Below the pieces are notes generated by a model, which saw only the letters and a list, made by a program, of their open reading frames with translations, made no database searches and was not told the DNA's origin. This document shows, piece after piece, positions 26,837 through 35,331 of a stretch of DNA of 64,000 bases. Position numbers and translations under genes: made by a program. The stretch covers positions 1 to 64,000 of the forward strand of contig CAMKMD010000006.1 in NCBI GenBank assembly GCA_946413815.1. The letters are read 5' to 3'. Numbering within the stretch: the first letter of the stretch is position 1; every line of letters starts with the position of its first letter. This DNA is from an uncultured Ruminococcus sp. (GTDB lineage: Bacteria > Bacillota > Clostridia > Oscillospirales > Ruminococcaceae).

Positions 26837-28516
26837 TTATTTGCTCAGGAACTCTACTGCCTTTGCAAGGAGATAGTCCTCGTCTTTATTGAAGACCGCA
26901 TCAAGTGCCTCCTCGTCAAAGGGAACTCTGATATCAAGGCTGTTGCCTGAGATACCGTCTTTTCCTGAATCTACGAAGGGTGTCCCGTCTTCGTCCAGCA
27001 TCATGGCGCCGGACATGTAAATATAGTATTTTTCAAGCTCTATACTGGTAACTCCTTGTCCTGAGCCGTTAGGCTTGGTAAAGCCCATAATGGTCACATT
27101 ATCCATCTGACTCATAACGTGTACAAGGTGATCTGCTGCGCTGATGCTTCCGGCATTGACAAGTATCACTATCCGGCCGTCATCAAGTATGCCTTCACTT
27201 TCAAAAGTGTTTTTCTTTCCGAGAAGGAATTTTCCTTCCGAATCTGTCAAATAACGGCGGTTTGTCCTGTCCCATACGCCGTTGTAGTTATAGAGGTGTT
27301 CGCCCTCTGTGCCTAGAACCTCGGCTATGGCACGGATGAGATTGCCGGAGCCGCCGCTGTTGTTCCTGAGGTCGATTATAAGTTCGTTCATGCCGCTTTC
27401 CTTTGCCTCGTTTATATTCCTGCGGATGCTTTCCTTCATTTCGACATAGGATTTTCCTGAATACTTTATCTCTCCGGCATCGCTTTTCGAATCAAAAAAC
27501 ATACTCTTGATGCGGAGAACAGGAATACTGCCTTTAACCTTGCTCCACGAGAAGTTCGCCCCCTCAATTCCGCTGTCAAGTCTTTTCATAGCTGCATTAA
27601 GACGTAAATAATAATCACCTGAGGATGCAAGCATAGTTGTCTGTTCACTGCCGTCATCTGCTATATAGCCAACTTCGACAGAGTCGCCGCCTGTACCGGC
27701 AAGAAGAGTACTGCGATAGAAATATCTGTTGTCCGCATCAGCTGTATTCATCATATAGCCATCGGAAAGATTGCCATATACCGGCACCTCTGCTGCGGCT
27801 TCTTCAACGGGCTTGCCGTTCCATAAGGTGATTATCGTTCCGTTACGGATGCCCTTTTCAGCAAGTGCCTTATCGACCTGTACAGCAACAGTTCTGCCGT
27901 CTTCAAGGTTCATGAGAACCAAACCGTGATCCTCGCCATAGAGTTTTGAAACTATGGCGTATTCCTCGCTGGAGTACTCGTTCATATAGCTGAAACCCAC
28001 ATGGCCGTCGTGAAATTCAGAGAGAAAAGCTTTCATTGCGGCATAGTTTGCAAACTCGTCGTGATCCTTCTGTGCCTTTTCAAACATAGGCTTATACTTG
28101 GCATAGAGTTCATCGTAGTCTATACCCTTCCATTCGGAAAGAATGTAGCGCTGTCTGAACACCCTGATTATCTCGTCAAATTCCTTGCTGTAATCAGGTG
28201 AACGATAGCCCTTGTAAAGGAGACACACCGGCACCGCTGCAAGCGTACACAGAGCTGATACTAATGAAACAAGTCTGCGGAAAGATAGCTTGTCACGGAA
28301 AAACCCAAGTGCGCATATCACAGCGCCTGTGTAGACAGGTATCATTGACTTATCTGTTCCTATCGTGGATGCAACTGCCAAAACAGCAACTGCAGGAAGA
28401 AAATACATCAGTCTGAAGGCAGGCTTAAGATTCTTTGCAGCATAACCGGAAAAGAAGAAACAAAGAACACACAGAACTGTGCCGAGGCAGACTGAAAAAA
28501 TATCATAGTAATACAT
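26837..28516 (-). CDS. Membrane-anchored S41-like (tail-specific) peptidase
   Basis: A 559-aa protein with three to four N-terminal membrane helices (residues about 5-105), then an S41/Tsp-type protease domain. The tricorn/S41 core is seen as LIIDLRNNSGGSGN, the nucleophile region NAGSISAADH (Ser in the family SxSAxE position) and the downstream GFTKPNGSGQG, where the Lys could be the general base. A PDZ-like stretch with IRNGTIITLWNGKPVEEA precedes it. It is 12 nt after the second ABC permease, so it is probably part of the exporter operon. It may act on a peptide or immunity factor; this is inference. Confidence 0.8.
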   Translation of the reverse strand: MYYYDIFSVCLGTVLCVLCFFFSGYAAKNLKPAFRLMYFLPAVAVLAVASTIGTDKSMIPVYTGAVICALGFFRDKLSFRRLVSLVSALCTLAAVPVCLLYKGYRSPDYSKEFDEIIRVFRQRYILSEWKGIDYDELYAKYKPMFEKAQKDHDEFANYAAMKAFLSEFHDGHVGFSYMNEYSSEEYAIVSKLYGEDHGLVLMNLEDGRTVAVQVDKALAEKGIRNGTIITLWNGKPVEEAAAEVPVYGNLSDGYMMNTADADNRYFYRSTLLAGTGGDSVEVGYIADDGSEQTTMLASSGDYYLRLNAAMKRLDSGIEGANFSWSKVKGSIPVLRIKSMFFDSKSDAGEIKYSGKSYVEMKESIRRNINEAKESGMNELIIDLRNNSGGSGNLIRAIAEVLGTEGEHLYNYNGVWDRTNRRYLTDSEGKFLLGKKNTFESEGILDDGRIVILVNAGSISAADHLVHVMSQMDNVTIMGFTKPNGSGQGVTSIELEKYYIYMSGAMMLDEDGTPFVDSGKDGISGNSLDIRVPFDEEALDAVFNKDEDYLLAKAVEFLSK

Positions 28517-28528
28517 AGATCTGCCTCC

Positions 28529-29320
28529 TTAATTGAGATCGTCTGTGTGGAAGTAGACATAGCCAAGAAAAAGCATCAGTGCTGATACTGCAAGGGATAT
28601 AATGACAGAAAAGGTCATTTCAGGCACTTTGAGCGTTACATCCATTATAGTATGCATATCAGTGTCAAGACCATAGATCTGCCATCTGTCACAGGAATTA
28701 AGTATCTTCATTACTGAGGCTAATCCAAGCACATCTGAATCATGATTGATAAATGAACTCCACACGTATTCACCGAATCCTACAAGTGCGACAAAAAATG
28801 GCCTTTTAAGAATGAATGATATGAATACCATAGTGCAGATGATACGAAGAAGCGGGGCAATAATCATAACATAGCGTATCATGAAATCCGAAACGCTGAA
28901 ATATGTGCCCCAGCCATGCTTTGCCGCGATGACAGCGGGCATGGCTATAAAGAGTAGCATTGAGCCTATAAGAGTAAAGATGATCGCCGGTATAACTCTT
29001 CCCCAGTAGACCTCGCTTCTTTTCTTACCACTCGTAAGTTCATAATAGAGTGTACGGTCGTGAAAATCACCTGCACAGATATCGCCGACAGCAAATGCGA
29101 TGAAAAGAAGAACTAATCCTATCATTTCATTAAGAAAACCTTCTGAAAGCCACTGGCTTGCACTGTGCTCGTCACGCTGAAGATCCCAGAACTCGTTACC
29201 GTATGTAAATGCCCTCATAAGTCCGATAAGAAGTATAGCAGCCCAGACAATGAACTTCAGCTTTGAAAAGAAGAACTGTCTTATCTGTGAAACAGCTATT
29301 GCTGTTGTATTCTTTAGCAT
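28529..29320 (-). CDS. ABC-2-type exporter permease, second subunit
   Basis: I place the start at ATG 29320 (MLKNTTAIAV), with GGAGGG 7 nt upstream, giving 263 aa; the longer ORF reads back over the previous permease. About six membrane helices are visible. The GDICAGDFHDRTLYYELTSGKKRSEVYWGR stretch is shared with the neighbouring permease and is typical of BcrB/lantibiotic-immunity permeases. It pairs with the first permease and the ATPase upstream. Confidence 0.87.
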   Translation of the reverse strand: MLKNTTAIAVSQIRQFFFSKLKFIVWAAILLIGLMRAFTYGNEFWDLQRDEHSASQWLSEGFLNEMIGLVLLFIAFAVGDICAGDFHDRTLYYELTSGKKRSEVYWGRVIPAIIFTLIGSMLLFIAMPAVIAAKHGWGTYFSVSDFMIRYVMIIAPLLRIICTMVFISFILKRPFFVALVGFGEYVWSSFINHDSDVLGLASVMKILNSCDRWQIYGLDTDMHTIMDVTLKVPEMTFSVIISLAVSALMLFLGYVYFHTDDLN

Positions 29321-29336
29321 AATACGTCCCTCCATT

Positions 29337-30146
29337 TCAGTGTATATCTGATTTGCGGAAAACTGCATATCCTGCAAGCAGATATACAGCTGTGCATACA
29401 ACAGCCATAACCGACATCAGCATTGCTGTATGTGGTTCGATCCGGTCAGTAAATACAATTATATCGCTGCCGAGGACATAGTCTGAGGTATAGTTTTCAA
29501 ATGATGACACTTCACTGATACTTAGACTGGAAACGAGCCATGAAAATGTGTGCATCTCCTCTGTTTCGATATCAGCAAGCCCTGTCACCATCAGAGGAAT
29601 CAGACCTGCCGCAAAGCCCGCAAACGCTCCGGCAACGTTGCTTCTTGCTACAAATGACATCATTATGACGAAGGCCATCAGTCTTACAAGTTCAAGAGTG
29701 ATCAGAGCATAGCGCAGGATCATCTCTCCGGCGGGAACGCTCCAGCCCCAGCCTAATATGATGGTCGGGATAACCACAGCAACCACAACGACTACTGCTG
29801 ACCTTAATAGGCCTGAGCATATTCCGACAATTGCACGTCCGAAGTATACAGATGAGCGCTTATGGCCGTAGATGACTTCATAGTTAAGAGTTTTGTCCGT
29901 AAAATCCCATCCGGCGATTCGCGAGGAGAAAAGGACAGCAAACAGGAAAAATACAATAGTCATATCGCCTGTCATAAAAGCAGCGATAATGCTTCCTGTG
30001 AGTACTTCTCCCGACAGGTATCCCTGAAATGTTTCTATAGCAATAACAGAAAAATACATCAGCGTCAATGCTGTTGCCCATAGATAGTAGATGTCACGCT
30101 TCATTATGTAAATCTGAGATTTTATTATGTTCAGCATCATGATCAC
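29337..30146 (-). CDS. ABC-2-type exporter permease, first subunit
   Basis: A 269-aa integral membrane protein with about six helices and the same WDFTDKTLNYEVIYGHKRSSVYFGR pattern as the next gene, suggesting the two arose by duplication and form a heterodimer. The annotated start is a GTG at 30146; ATGs at 30140 and 30137 (MMLNIIKS) are alternatives. It overlaps the end of the ATPase gene by about 50 nt, which fits translational coupling. Related to BcrB and lantibiotic immunity exporters. Confidence 0.86.
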   Translation of the reverse strand: MIMMLNIIKSQIYIMKRDIYYLWATALTLMYFSVIAIETFQGYLSGEVLTGSIIAAFMTGDMTIVFFLFAVLFSSRIAGWDFTDKTLNYEVIYGHKRSSVYFGRAIVGICSGLLRSAVVVVVAVVIPTIILGWGWSVPAGEMILRYALITLELVRLMAFVIMMSFVARSNVAGAFAGFAAGLIPLMVTGLADIETEEMHTFSWLVSSLSISEVSSFENYTSDYVLGSDIIVFTDRIEPHTAMLMSVMAVVCTAVYLLAGYAVFRKSDIH

Positions 30147-31050
30147 CTACCATATTCATATAATATTGTTCAAGATTTGCTTCATGTACATACATTGAGA
30201 GCGGTATAACTCCGTTTTCATAGAGAGTTTTTGATATCAGCCGGATGTCGTCAAGCCTTTCCCAGAGCCTTATACTACCGTCCGTGTCTGTATCAAACTG
30301 CGAGACAGAGAGTTTTTCGGAGAGTACAGCTGCGGCGAGAGGATCATTGTCGGTATGTATGTAGAAATAATCGCTGCATTCCTTCCTGAGTTCTTCGGCT
30401 GAACGGAAGCATATCATCTTTCCATTGTTGATGAACATATAGTCAGTACACATCTGCGAGAGTTCTGAAAGGATGTGTGAGGAAATAAGTATCGTAATGT
30501 GGTTTTCACGGTTGAGCCTCAGAAGAAGCTCGCGCACCTCTATGATACCCTCGGGGTCAAGTCCGTTTACAGGCTCGTCAAGCACCATTATCTCCGGCTT
30601 TGTCAGAAGTGCTCCTGCAATGCCAAGGCGCTGACGCATACCGAGAGAGAAGTTGCCTACCTTCTTCTTTCCCGTATCTCCGAGGCCGACGATCTTAAGC
30701 ACCTCATCGATGCGCTTAGTATCGGGAACGCCCTTTTGAAGACACTGCTTGGTAAGATTCTCCCTGGCGGTCATCTTCTCCTTGGCGTATGGAGTTTCGA
30801 TCATAAAACTCATGCGGCTCCTTGCATGGGCAAGCTCTTTCTCACCGGAACCGCCGTAGATCTCGATAGTGCCGGCCGTTGGGATGACAAGTCCGCCGAG
30901 CATCTTCATGATAGTCGTTTTTCCCGCACCGTTTGGTCCTATCAGTCCGCATATCATTCCTTCTCTGATAGAGAATGATACATTATCCACCGCTTTCTGT
31001 TTCATGAACTGTTTTGTAAGGTTTTGAACACTGATGACTGTTTTATCCAT
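30094..31050 (-). CDS. ABC exporter ATP-binding protein (BcrA-like)
   Basis: ATPase of the exporter. The start is ATG 31050 (MDKTVISVQNL), with AGGAGG about 8 nt upstream, giving 318 aa; the ORF-track extension is leader. Walker A GPNGAGKTT, signature FSLGMRQRLGIAGAL, Walker B IMVLDEPVNGLDPEG and the H-loop SSHILSEL are intact. The C-terminal 100 residues are the extra domain common in BcrA/antimicrobial-peptide exporters. Two permeases and a protease follow; two two-component systems lie upstream, with a terminator between them and this gene. Confidence 0.93.
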   Translation of the reverse strand: MDKTVISVQNLTKQFMKQKAVDNVSFSIREGMICGLIGPNGAGKTTIMKMLGGLVIPTAGTIEIYGGSGEKELAHARSRMSFMIETPYAKEKMTARENLTKQCLQKGVPDTKRIDEVLKIVGLGDTGKKKVGNFSLGMRQRLGIAGALLTKPEIMVLDEPVNGLDPEGIIEVRELLLRLNRENHITILISSHILSELSQMCTDYMFINNGKMICFRSAEELRKECSDYFYIHTDNDPLAAAVLSEKLSVSQFDTDTDGSIRLWERLDDIRLISKTLYENGVIPLSMYVHEANLEQYYMNMVGDHDAEHNKISDLHNEA

Positions 31051-31079
31051 AAGATCATCCTCCTGTGGTTTTTCTTCTG

Positions 31080-31145
31080 ATTTTATCATAAAACACAGTA
31101 TTAAAGAAATCCTTAAATCCATAATTGTTTACAAAATGTTCACAA
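31080..31145 (-). promoter_or_regulatory. Regulated promoter region of the BcrA-like exporter
   Basis: On the minus strand TTGTGAACA (31145-31137) and TTGTAAACA (31134-31126) are near-identical repeats with an 11-bp period, as expected for an OmpR-family dimer site. A -10-like TATGAT (31090-31085), overlapped by TAAAAT, follows, with no good -35, which fits an activated promoter. That the neighbouring response regulator binds here is inferred. Confidence 0.5.
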
Positions 31146-31161
31146 TCAAAGTATAAATAAA

Positions 31162-31179
31162 GGAGTGCCGGAGCACTCC
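31162..31179 (-). terminator. Terminator after the two-component genes
   Basis: GGAGTGC and GCACTCC form a 7-bp stem with a CGGA loop, followed by TTTATTTATAC on the minus strand, right after the histidine kinase stop at 31185. Confidence 0.75.
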
Positions 31180-31184
31180 CTATT

Positions 31185-32084
31185 TTATGCTTTTCGGAAA
31201 CGAAGACTGATGGTCAGTACACCGTTCCTTATCTCCGCCTGCGCCGTTGCTGACTGCTTGGCGGCAAGCAGCCGGACTATGTATAGCCCGAGACCAGCGC
31301 CTGTCCTGCTGCGTGAACGGTCTGCTCTGTAGGTGCGGAGAAAAAGATTTTCTGCATCCTCCTGTGCAAGTTCAGGGGCCGGATTGGAAAAACAGACAGC
31401 GACCGTCTCCGCTTCTTCTTTGACAGAGAAACGGAAAGAACCTGCCGAATACTTTATAACGTTGTTCAGCAGGTTTTCAAGCATTCGCGTCAGCAAGCGT
31501 CTGTCAGCCATCATACAGATAGTCCTGTCAGGCAGCTCGATTTCCGGTTCAAGGTCATTCAGCCGAATAACTGCTTCATGATCAGCTATGAACTGGGCCG
31601 CTTCATTGACTGCATTCACCTTTTCAAGAGGTACCTGGTCATTATCGCTTTCAAGTACGGAAAGCTCAAAAAAGCTGTCAGCTATCTCTTTGAGTACATC
31701 AGCCTTCTCCCTGCATACACTGAGGTATTCCCGGGATCTCTCTGTCAGATCTTCTTTCTCTAAAAGCTGGAGGTCACCTCTTATTACTGTCAGAGGTGTG
31801 CGGAGATCGTGGGCAATATCTGAAACGGATTCCCTGAGGGATCGTTCGGCTCTTTCTCTTTCATTCTTCAGCTGCTGCTGATAATCAAGTGTGCGGTTGA
31901 CCTCGGCGGTCGTTTTCATTACCTGCTTATCTATGGTATTCACGGTTATCCTTCTGTTGTAGTCACCCTGACGGTTGAGCTCAAGCTCCTTTGATATTGT
32001 TTTCAGGTCGGCGTGGATAACGGAGAGCCGGAAGAATAATATCACTGTCACCGCAGCGAGTACGGATATTACTGCCCACAGCAT
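31185..32084 (-). CDS. Sensor histidine kinase 1
   Basis: A 299-aa membrane kinase with one N-terminal membrane helix (residues 2-22) and no large extracellular domain, so the signal may be sensed in the membrane or through a partner. The HisKA phosphoacceptor box SDIAHDLRTPLT is around residues 86-97; the ATPase domain has NLLNNVIKYS (N box) and GAGLGLYIV (G box). The kinase type resembles those controlling lantibiotic and antimicrobial-peptide exporters. It is 1 nt after its response regulator gene and likely controls the exporter immediately downstream; the last point is inference. Confidence 0.92.
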   Translation of the reverse strand: MLWAVISVLAAVTVILFFRLSVIHADLKTISKELELNRQGDYNRRITVNTIDKQVMKTTAEVNRTLDYQQQLKNERERAERSLRESVSDIAHDLRTPLTVIRGDLQLLEKEDLTERSREYLSVCREKADVLKEIADSFFELSVLESDNDQVPLEKVNAVNEAAQFIADHEAVIRLNDLEPEIELPDRTICMMADRRLLTRMLENLLNNVIKYSAGSFRFSVKEEAETVAVCFSNPAPELAQEDAENLFLRTYRADRSRSRTGAGLGLYIVRLLAAKQSATAQAEIRNGVLTISLRFRKA

Positions 32085-32085
32085 A

Positions 32086-32763
32086 TTACTCCCCCTTCAT
32101 ACGATAGCCTATTCCCCATACAGTTTCTATAAAATCCTCTCCGCAGGCTTTTTTCAGTTTGGAGCGCAGATTGCTCATATGCACGTTTATGGTGTTGTCC
32201 TCGCAGATATACTCCTGCTCCCACACTGATTCGTAGAGATTTGCCTTGGTAAAGGTCTTGGTCGGGTATTCCATCATCAGCTTTATAAGCTGGAGTTCCT
32301 TTAGTGTCAGAGTGACAGGAGTGCCGTTATACGTCAGTCTGTTCTCAGCGGAGATATATTCAAGTCCTCTGAAGGATATGGTCTTTGCCGGTTCGTCCCT
32401 TCCGGAGCGTCTCAGCACAACCTCTATACGCACCTGCACTTCCTTGAGATCGAAGGGCTTCAGAATATAATCGTCGGCGCCGAGTCGCAGAACTTCAAGT
32501 CTGGTCTCAAGCATTGACCTTGCTGAGAGTACGATTACAGGTGTATCCGAATGGGCTCTCAGCTCACGGATAAGCTGTTCCCCAGGCTTACCAGGCAGCA
32601 TAAGGTCCATCAGGATAATGTCGTAATCAGGATCGGCAAGCTTTTCGGCAGCGATATTTCCGTCCGCCGCCTGATCAGTGATATAGCCGCAGCCTGTAAG
32701 GAAATCTGTCAGCATTTTTCTTATATCGGGTTCGTCTTCTACTACAAGTATCCTTATATCCAT
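32086..32763 (-). CDS. OmpR-family response regulator 1
   Basis: A 225-aa receiver plus winged-helix regulator. The receiver has the acidic pocket VVEDE, the phospho-Asp in IILMDLMLPG (about residue 53) and the Lys in ILKPF. The C-terminal OmpR/PhoB DNA-binding domain ends with NTINVHMSNLRSKL and the VWGIGYRM signature. It starts 10 nt after kinase 2, placing both pairs in one transcript. Confidence 0.94.
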   Translation of the reverse strand: MDIRILVVEDEPDIRKMLTDFLTGCGYITDQAADGNIAAEKLADPDYDIILMDLMLPGKPGEQLIRELRAHSDTPVIVLSARSMLETRLEVLRLGADDYILKPFDLKEVQVRIEVVLRRSGRDEPAKTISFRGLEYISAENRLTYNGTPVTLTLKELQLIKLMMEYPTKTFTKANLYESVWEQEYICEDNTINVHMSNLRSKLKKACGEDFIETVWGIGYRMKGE

Positions 32764-32773
32764 TATATGCCTC

Positions 32774-33778
32774 CTATACTACTGTCTTGTAAAATCTGAT
32801 ATCGAACTGTGCTCCGCCCTCCGGAGCATTTCTGGCCTGTATAACACCGTTATGGAGCGCAAGCATACGGCGGGAGAATGCGAGTCCGATACCGTAGCCT
32901 ACGCTCGGTGACTGTGATGAGCGGTAGAAACGGTCAAATATCCTGTCCTGATCGCCCTCGGGGATGCCGCTGCCGGTATCTGTGATCAGTATCCCGGTAT
33001 AGATATTGTTATCTGCGATCTCAACTGTGATACTGCCGCCTTCCGGAGTATGCTCCATGCAGTTTTTGAGTATGTTTATCAGCGCCTCAGTGAGGTATTT
33101 CACATCGCCTTCTATGGAAGGCTCACCGCTGACCTTCGTTATGAGTTCTATACCTTTGAGCTCCATTGATACCGATACCGGCTCCCCGGCAAGTCTCAGC
33201 AGTTCCCGGCAGTCGATACGCTCACGGCGCAGGGTCACTGCACCGGCATCTATCCTTGATATATTAAGGATGGTCTCTATCAGCCACTGCATCTGTGCAA
33301 GCAGGGACATCAGTTCACGCAGACGGCCTGATATATCAGAGCTTATATCCATGCTTCGCATATTGCTGAGTATGAGTATCATAGACGTCAGAGGAGTCCT
33401 CAGCTGATGGGAGATATCCTCAAGGGATTCTTTCATAAGGCTTTTTTCATTCTTCAGTGCGGCATTCTGTTCGCGTAGCCTTACTGTCATCTTCTTTATC
33501 TCGGATGTGAGGATACTCAGTTCACCCTCGGAGTACTCGTTGAGCTCGAAGGTATCGCACCCGTGGAGAACCTTTTCGATACTGTCGCATAGGCGTGAGA
33601 TCTTGCTGAGCTCTCTTGAACGAAATATGAGATATGTTATGGTAATGAGCAGACCTGCGGCTGATACTATCATAGCCGCCCTTGCATCTATAAAGAAGCA
33701 TCCTGCAGCTGCGGCTGCCGTAATCATCAGCGTCATGAGTATGAATACCCTGACTTCGCGCTCTCTCAGGAGCTTCAT
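32774..33778 (-). CDS. Sensor histidine kinase 2 (BceS-like)
   Basis: A 334-aa kinase with two closely spaced N-terminal membrane helices (residues about 11-49) and almost no outside loop, as in BceS/intramembrane-sensing kinases that take their signal from an ABC transporter. HisKA box DISHQLRTPLT (about 119-129), N box NILKNCMEHT and G boxes DTGSGIP and GYGIGLAFS are intact. It overlaps its regulator by 4 nt. Its likely partner is the divergent FtsX-type exporter at 34624-37594. Confidence 0.92.
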   Translation of the reverse strand: MKLLREREVRVFILMTLMITAAAAAGCFFIDARAAMIVSAAGLLITITYLIFRSRELSKISRLCDSIEKVLHGCDTFELNEYSEGELSILTSEIKKMTVRLREQNAALKNEKSLMKESLEDISHQLRTPLTSMILILSNMRSMDISSDISGRLRELMSLLAQMQWLIETILNISRIDAGAVTLRRERIDCRELLRLAGEPVSVSMELKGIELITKVSGEPSIEGDVKYLTEALINILKNCMEHTPEGGSITVEIADNNIYTGILITDTGSGIPEGDQDRIFDRFYRSSQSPSVGYGIGLAFSRRMLALHNGVIQARNAPEGGAQFDIRFYKTVV

Positions 33779-34449
33779 TTGTCCACCGCCTTGTAGCCGA
33801 GGCCGCGTACTGTAAGGATTATGGAAGGATTCTGCGGGTCATCCTCTATCTTGTCGCGAAGTCGCTTCATATACACATTAAGTGTATTATCCGAGACGAA
33901 CTCACCGGAAAACGACCATAGCTCATCGGCTATCATATTCCTTGTAAGCACCTGATCCTTATGCGTAAAGAAGACAAGCAGGAGCCTGTATTCAAGCGCA
34001 GACAGGAATAGTTCTTCTCCGTTTTTCGTTACTTTTCCTTTCGCCTTGTCTATTGAAACATTGCCGCAGGAGATCAGAGATGAGACAGGCTTATTCCTTC
34101 TCATTGCGTTTTTTATCCTTGCGGCAAGCTCTCTCGGACGGAATGGCTTGCTGACGTAATCATCCGCCCCGACGTCAAATCCGGCGACTGTGCAGGCTTC
34201 ATCAGCCTGCGCTGTAAGAAATATGACCGGGACATCGGAATCCTGCTTGATCCTTGCGCAAACCGAAAAACCGTTGCCGTCACACAGAGATATATCTACA
34301 AGGACGCAGTCAAATCTGCCGTTCTCAAAAAGCGCAAGTCCGGCTTCCTGTCCTGTGGCATGGGCAGTTGTATAGCCCTCACTTCTGAGGAATTCCATTA
34401 AATTGCGTGCAAGCTGCTCGTCATCTTCTACCAGGAGTATAGCTGCCAT
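33775..34449 (-). CDS. OmpR-family response regulator 2
   Basis: A 224-aa regulator with receiver LLVEDDEQLARNL, phospho-Asp in CVLVDISLCDG (about residue 52), Lys in VSKPF, and a C-terminal winged helix with NTLNVYMKRLRDKI and VRGLGYKAV. It leads the RR-HK-RR-HK operon from the promoter at 34506-34534, divergent from the exporter genes. The short linker and kinase pairing resemble BceR-type systems. Confidence 0.94.
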   Translation of the reverse strand: MAAILLVEDDEQLARNLMEFLRSEGYTTAHATGQEAGLALFENGRFDCVLVDISLCDGNGFSVCARIKQDSDVPVIFLTAQADEACTVAGFDVGADDYVSKPFRPRELAARIKNAMRRNKPVSSLISCGNVSIDKAKGKVTKNGEELFLSALEYRLLLVFFTHKDQVLTRNMIADELWSFSGEFVSDNTLNVYMKRLRDKIEDDPQNPSIILTVRGLGYKAVDK

Positions 34450-34505
34450 ATTCTCACCTCTGTTTATTCATTATGTTTCTATTTTCAATACACAGGAACA
34501 TTTAT

Positions 34506-34534
34506 AGTATAACACAATTGATCAGAGTTCGCAA
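34506..34534 (-). promoter_or_regulatory. Promoter of the two-component operon
   Basis: TTGCGA (34534-34529), 17-bp spacer, TATACT (34511-34506), about 57 nt before response regulator 2. Confidence 0.7.
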
Positions 34535-34555
34535 GTCCGGTAAAGTGACATTATT

Positions 34556-34601
34556 GTAATGAAATAGTAATAGAATAGTAATTCTGATATGATATTATAA
34601 T
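34556..34601 (+). promoter_or_regulatory. Response-regulator-type direct repeats and -10 for the FtsX exporter
   Basis: Three GTAAT boxes begin at 34556, 34567 and 34578, exactly 11 bp apart, and run into the place where a -35 would be. TATAAT (34596-34601) follows with no recognisable -35. This is the layout of an OmpR-family activated promoter. Binding by the divergent response regulator 2 is inferred. Confidence 0.65.
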
Positions 34602-34623
34602 ATCAGAAAAGGAGGTATGATCT

Positions 34624-35331
34624 ATGGATCTGCTAAGAATAGAGAATTTATGCAAAACTTACGGCAAGGGCGATAATGAAGTTAAGGCTCTTGACGATGT
34701 ATCATTCACTGTACCCAAGGGACAGATGTGTGCTGTCATCGGTGCCAGCGGTTCGGGAAAATCAACTCTGCTGCATATCATCGGTGCTGTAGACACACCT
34801 ACTTCGGGAAAGGTCTTCCTTGAGGATCAGGATGTATTCAGCCAGAACAATACAAACCTTGCAATCTTCAGGCGCAGACAAGTAGGCATGATATATCAGT
34901 TCTACAATCTCATACCGGTTCTCAACGCCGAGGAGAATATAACTCTCCCGATGATAATGGACGGCAGAAAGCCGGACAAGGCACACCTTGAAAAACTGCT
35001 TGAACTTCTCGGACTGAAAGAACGACGTCTTCATCTTCCTTCACAGCTCTCCGGCGGACAGCAGCAGAGAGTCTCCATAGGACGTGCGCTGTTTAGCTCA
35101 CCGGGAGTTATACTTGCGGACGAGCCTACGGGAAACCTCGACAGCAAGAACAGCGCTGAGATCATGGAGCTCCTGAGAAAGTCGAACCATGAGTTCAATC
35201 AGACGATGCTCATAATCACACATGACGAGAATATCGCTTTGCAGTGCGACCGTATCATCACTCTCTCTGACGGAAGGATAATCAATGACCAGCTCACAGG
35301 CTTTGCGGAGGTGAAGCGTCATGACATTTGA
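34624..35331 (+). CDS. ABC transporter ATP-binding protein (MacB/BceA type)
   Basis: A 235-aa ATPase of the type that drives FtsX-like mechanotransmission or peptide-resistance transporters. Walker A GASGSGKST (about 40-48), signature LSGGQQQRVSIGRAL, Walker B VILADEPTGNLDS and switch His in ITHDENIA are present. The AAAAGGAGG site lies 8-9 nt before the ATG. It overlaps its permease gene by 11 nt. Confidence 0.95.
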   Translation: MDLLRIENLCKTYGKGDNEVKALDDVSFTVPKGQMCAVIGASGSGKSTLLHIIGAVDTPTSGKVFLEDQDVFSQNNTNLAIFRRRQVGMIYQFYNLIPVLNAEENITLPMIMDGRKPDKAHLEKLLELLGLKERRLHLPSQLSGGQQQRVSIGRALFSSPGVILADEPTGNLDSKNSAEIMELLRKSNHEFNQTMLIITHDENIALQCDRIITLSDGRIINDQLTGFAEVKRHDI

